Shown: in pieces, positions 60,186-64,000 of the stretch
Layout: each line of letters opens with the position of its first letter
How positions within the stretch are numbered: the first letter of the stretch is position 1
Assembly: GCA_902518715.1 (NCBI GenBank)
Contig: CABYHU010000001.1
Coordinates: 1 to 64,000 of the forward strand
Source of the DNA: an uncultured SAR86 cluster bacterium
GTDB taxonomy: Bacteria; Pseudomonadota; Gammaproteobacteria; Magnimaribacterales; D2472
Direction of reading: 5' to 3'
Length of the DNA stretch: 64,000 bases
The notes under the pieces: generated by a model
Told to the model about the DNA's origin: nothing
The model's database searches: none
What the model saw: only the letters and a program-made list of their open reading frames with translations
Program-made: the position numbers and the translations under genes

Positions 60186-61748
60186 ATGTTTTTTAATTCA
60201 TTAGATTTTTCAATCATTGCAATTTACTGTGTCGGTATAATTGCTATAGCTACATATGTTTCCAGGCAACAATCAGGATCTGAGAGGAGTCCTGAGGATT
60301 ATTTTTTAGCTGGCAGATCGCTCCCTTGGTGGGCTATAGGAGCTTCTTTGATTGCTGCAAATATTTCTGCAGAACAAATTATTGGTATGTCAGGTCAGGG
60401 TTTTGTAGTGGGTATAGCTATTGCGACATATGAGCTTACGGCTGCAATTGCATTAATTGTTATGGCAAAGTATTTCTTGCCTCTTTTTCTAAAAAAACAA
60501 ATCTATACGATGCCGCAATTCTTAGAACAACGCTTCGATAAAAGAGTTAGCTTGGTATTGTCCTTTTTCTGGCTTGCAGTATATATATTTATCAATCTTA
60601 CATCAGTCTTATGGCTTGGCTCACTTGCTATAAATACACTCACAGGACTTGAAACTTTCTATGGTTTAGTTTTACTTGCAATTCTATCTTTAGCATATTC
60701 GTTATATGGTGGATTAAAGGCTGTTGCACTTACAGATATTATTCAAGTCGTTCTCTTAATATTTGGTGGATTAGCTGTTTCTTTTATTGCATTATCAAAG
60801 ATTGGAAATGGTGTTGTGACTGATGGTTTTGTTGAAGTGTATAGATCATTACCTGAAAAATGGGACATTATTTTATCTCCAGATAATCCATCCTATAAAG
60901 ACCTTCCAGGTGTTTGGGTTTTAATTGGTGGTCTCTGGATAGCACACTTTGCATATTGGGGCTTCAACCAATACATAACTCAAAGAGCTCTTGGGGCTAA
61001 GTCTCTGCCAGAGGCGCAGAAGGGAGTAATGTTCGCCGCCTATTTAAAAATTATAATGCCGCTTGTTATTGTTCTTCCTGGAATATGCGCAGCTGTTCTA
61101 TTCCCATTACTTGAAACAAGCGATAAAGCATATCCTATGATGATGTCTTTACTACCCAATGGATTGTTAGGATTAACTTTTGCTGCATTAATCGCAGCTA
61201 TCGTTTCTTCTTTAGCATCTATGACCAACAGTATAAGCACAATATTCACTATGGATGTATACAGAGCTTATGCAACAAATAATCCATCGAATGCAAGATT
61301 AGTTAATATCGGAAGATCAACCTCGGTTGTGGCTTTAGTAATAGCAGTATTTTCTGCAACACCTCTCTTGGGGAGTCTTGAGTCAGCATTCCAATATATT
61401 CAAAACTTTACCGGATTTTTTACTCCAGGGATTTTAGTGATATTTTTAGTAGCTCTATTTTGGCCAAAAGCTACGACATTGTCGGTACTTAATGCTGCAT
61501 TAACTTCTCTAGCTCTATCAATATTTATATTTTACTTTTTCCCTGAATATCCATTTATTCATAGAATGGCTGTGGTGTTCTTTTCATCATTCTTTGTTTG
61601 TTATCTAACATCTTTGATTCAAGGCTATACAGACAGTCCTAAGGCTATTAATTTAAATGATATGAGTTTTGCAACATCTAAAGCTTTTAATGTAAATACT
61701 GCTGTAGTTGTAGTAATACTATCAATAATTTATATCAGCCTGTGGTAA
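60186..61748 (+). CDS. SSS-family sodium/solute (sugar) symporter
   Basis: PEDYFLAGRSLPWWAIGASLIAANISAEQIIGMSGQGF is an SGLT-like signature; multiple TM segments. Confidence 0.9.
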   Translation: MFFNSLDFSIIAIYCVGIIAIATYVSRQQSGSERSPEDYFLAGRSLPWWAIGASLIAANISAEQIIGMSGQGFVVGIAIATYELTAAIALIVMAKYFLPLFLKKQIYTMPQFLEQRFDKRVSLVLSFFWLAVYIFINLTSVLWLGSLAINTLTGLETFYGLVLLAILSLAYSLYGGLKAVALTDIIQVVLLIFGGLAVSFIALSKIGNGVVTDGFVEVYRSLPEKWDIILSPDNPSYKDLPGVWVLIGGLWIAHFAYWGFNQYITQRALGAKSLPEAQKGVMFAAYLKIIMPLVIVLPGICAAVLFPLLETSDKAYPMMMSLLPNGLLGLTFAALIAAIVSSLASMTNSISTIFTMDVYRAYATNNPSNARLVNIGRSTSVVALVIAVFSATPLLGSLESAFQYIQNFTGFFTPGILVIFLVALFWPKATTLSVLNAALTSLALSIFIFYFFPEYPFIHRMAVVFFSSFFVCYLTSLIQGYTDSPKAINLNDMSFATSKAFNVNTAVVVVILSIIYISLW

Positions 61749-64000
61749 AAAGATATTTCTTAATTGCCTTACTGTTAGGTATTTCCTCAAATGTGACTGC
61801 ATCTATAGATTGGTCAAGTCCATCAACTTGTAATATTGAGGGCTCAAACAACCTTGATGAGATTATTAATCAAATGACATTAAGGCAAAAGATAGGCCAA
61901 ATAATTATGCCTGATATTCAATATGTCACACCTGAAGAAGCAAAAAAGTATCAGTTAGGTTCAATTCTCAACGGAGGCGGAAGTTGGCCAAACAATAAAA
62001 AAACTAGCACAGTCCAAGATTGGCAAAATCTAAGTAAAGCTTACTATGATGCTTCACCAGTTATTGGAGACCAAATCGTTCCAATTATATGGGGGACAGA
62101 TGCAGTGCATGGTCATAGTAACGTTATTGGAGCAACTGTATTCCCTCACAACATAGGTATTGGCGCGACTCAAGATACTGATCTGATTAAAAGAATTGCA
62201 GGGGTTGTAGCTAAGGAAGTTCTCTCAACAGGGATTGTTTGGACTTTTGCTCCTACAATCACAGTTCCTCAGAATGATACTTGGGGAAGGACTTATGAAG
62301 GTTTTTCAGAGAATCAAGATCTTGTATCTAGAATAGGGAAAGCTTTTATCGAAGGAGTTCAAGGGACTGGTGATGAATTTCTTGATTCAAATCATATTAT
62401 GGCAACTGCGAAGCACTTCATTGGTGATGGCGGTACCTTTAAGGGTATTGATAAGGGTGATACAAGGATTTCTGAAGGTGGTTTAAAGAATATACATGGA
62501 ACGCCATACTATTCAGCTTTTGAAGCTTGTGTTCAATCTGTTATGGCAAGCTTTAACTCCTGGAATGGTGTAAAAATGCATGGCCATAAATATCTCTTAA
62601 CTGACGTTTTGAGGGATCAAATGGGCTTCAATGGGTTGGTTGTTGGAGATTGGAATGGTCATGGAGAGGTCCCAGGATGCACAAATGCGAATTGTCCTGA
62701 AAGTTTTAATGCTGGCGTGGATATTTATATGGCTCCCGATGAATGGAAAGAGCTATACACAAACACCGTAAGGGCAGTTAAAGCTGGAGATATTTCAGAG
62801 GATAGATTAGATGATGCAGTTAGAAAAATTCTCACTGTAAAGGATAGGCTAGGAATGCTTGATGGGCGAAAGCCACATGAGTATGAGAATTATGTTGGTA
62901 AAATTGAGCATAGAAAGCTTGCAAGAGAAGCGGTATCAAAGTCACTAGTTCTCCTTAAGAATAATGATAATTTACTTCCTCTTGATTCAACAAAACATTT
63001 TTTAGTAATTGGTAATGCTGCTGTTGAAATAATGAATCAAATGGGTGGCTGGACAATCACATGGCAGGGTACTGAATTAAATAGGTCAGATTTTCCAAAT
63101 ACACTATCCATATACGAAGCTTTAGCTGAACAAGTCATTGAGAATGGAGGTTCAATAGAGTTTTCACAAAATGGAACTTACAAACAAAAACCTGACTATG
63201 TAATTTCAGTTTATGGAGAAAATCCCTATGCAGAGTTCTTTGGTGATGTGAAGGATCTATCATTTAAATCGTCCGACTTAAATTATTTAAATGCAATGAG
63301 AAAGCTTAGCAGCGAATCTATTCCCATTACTTCAATATTTTTAAGCGGAAGACCTCTGGCGGTTAATAAACAAATTAATCTTTCTTCTGCTTTTATTGCT
63401 GCATGGCTCCCTGGTCAGGCCGTTGAGGGAATAGCTGATGTTATCTTGAAAAAAGATGGAAAGATAAATAAAGATTTCACAGGAAAACTTTCATTTACTT
63501 GGCCAAAAAAATCTACACAGACTGTTTTAAATTCTAATGATCCACTGTCTGATCATTTATTTGCATTTGGGTACGGATTATCTTATTCCGACACTATTAA
63601 TATTCCTTTTCTTGAAGAGGAAGAAATAATCGAAAAGATTGATAGTAAAATAATCTTTGAAGGCTCCCCTTTGAACGCTAATGAGTTTGTAATCGAAAAT
63701 AATAAATCTCCATCAATTGTGAATGCTAATTTATACACTAGCCCTGAAAAAAATATTTCTTTGAAAAGATTTGATCTTAATCAGCAGTATGACTCTAGAA
63801 ACATTGTTTTTAATGATTCTGAGCTAATGAATGCCTGGGGCATATCATTGAATGAGAACCTTGTCATGAGTGAGCTAAGCAACCCATATGTGAGTATTAA
63901 GTTTAGAATAAACTCCAGATCTGATGACCTGCTATTTTTTGTAGCAACCTGCGGTGTAAATTGCAGTGGAGCAATTAATTTAATGGATTTCTTGAGTGAT
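61742..64000 (+). CDS. Glycoside hydrolase family 3 beta-glucosidase/exo-glucanase (3' end outside window)
   Basis: GTG start overlaps the symporter stop; frame open to 64000. Signal peptide, IIWGTDAVHGHSNVIGATVFPHNIGIGAT, ATAKHFIGDGGT, LVVGDWNGHGEVPGC. Not in the supplied ORF list because no stop is present. Confidence 0.93.
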   Translation, partial: MVKRYFLIALLLGISSNVTASIDWSSPSTCNIEGSNNLDEIINQMTLRQKIGQIIMPDIQYVTPEEAKKYQLGSILNGGGSWPNNKKTSTVQDWQNLSKAYYDASPVIGDQIVPIIWGTDAVHGHSNVIGATVFPHNIGIGATQDTDLIKRIAGVVAKEVLSTGIVWTFAPTITVPQNDTWGRTYEGFSENQDLVSRIGKAFIEGVQGTGDEFLDSNHIMATAKHFIGDGGTFKGIDKGDTRISEGGLKNIHGTPYYSAFEACVQSVMASFNSWNGVKMHGHKYLLTDVLRDQMGFNGLVVGDWNGHGEVPGCTNANCPESFNAGVDIYMAPDEWKELYTNTVRAVKAGDISEDRLDDAVRKILTVKDRLGMLDGRKPHEYENYVGKIEHRKLAREAVSKSLVLLKNNDNLLPLDSTKHFLVIGNAAVEIMNQMGGWTITWQGTELNRSDFPNTLSIYEALAEQVIENGGSIEFSQNGTYKQKPDYVISVYGENPYAEFFGDVKDLSFKSSDLNYLNAMRKLSSESIPITSIFLSGRPLAVNKQINLSSAFIAAWLPGQAVEGIADVILKKDGKINKDFTGKLSFTWPKKSTQTVLNSNDPLSDHLFAFGYGLSYSDTINIPFLEEEEIIEKIDSKIIFEGSPLNANEFVIENNKSPSIVNANLYTSPEKNISLKRFDLNQQYDSRNIVFNDSELMNAWGISLNENLVMSELSNPYVSIKFRINSRSDDLLFFVATCGVNCSGAINLMDFLSD

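Overview
The window is about 64 kb of an AT-rich, gene-dense, streamlined gammaproteobacterial chromosome. The layout resembles a marine oligotroph such as SAR86, but that taxonomy is inference. Most of it is housekeeping: xerD(3' end)-dsbC-hom-thrC, prfB with a canonical +1 frameshift, lysS, mdh, nrdAB, glpK, serA, ung/ygfZ/sdhE, rpoE-rseA-like-degP-like, lepA-lepB-rnc-era-recO-acpS-adk-tsaB-like-uppP-rsmJ, queA-tgt-yajC-secD-secF, suhB/trmJ, aceE-aceF, glcB, pyk, and three tRNAs (Leu-CAA, Glu-TTC, Gly-GCC). The accessory part is a four-gene minus-strand cassette at about 52.4-55.5 kb: two sulfotransferases, a KdkA-like Kdo kinase and a glycosyltransferase. Its base composition is mosaic and it ends next to tRNA-Gly. 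The main non-coding signals are: (i) an unannotated ~220-nt sRNA gene at about 58496-58716, with its own sigma70 promoter and a strong terminator, carrying seven GGA motifs (CsrB/RsmZ-like candidate); (ii) a compact palindrome/DnaA-box cluster between serA and ung; (iii) paired NrdR boxes plus DnaA boxes upstream of nrdA; (iv) nested inverted and direct repeats upstream of a TonB-dependent receptor. Other points are a bacterial indoleamine 2,3-dioxygenase, a ygfZ reading frame without a canonical start codon, missing pdxJ and rseB at their usual loci, and an SSS-symporter/GH3 pair at the right end. I saw no CRISPR array, transposase or prophage. All family calls were made by eye from protein motifs, without database searches.
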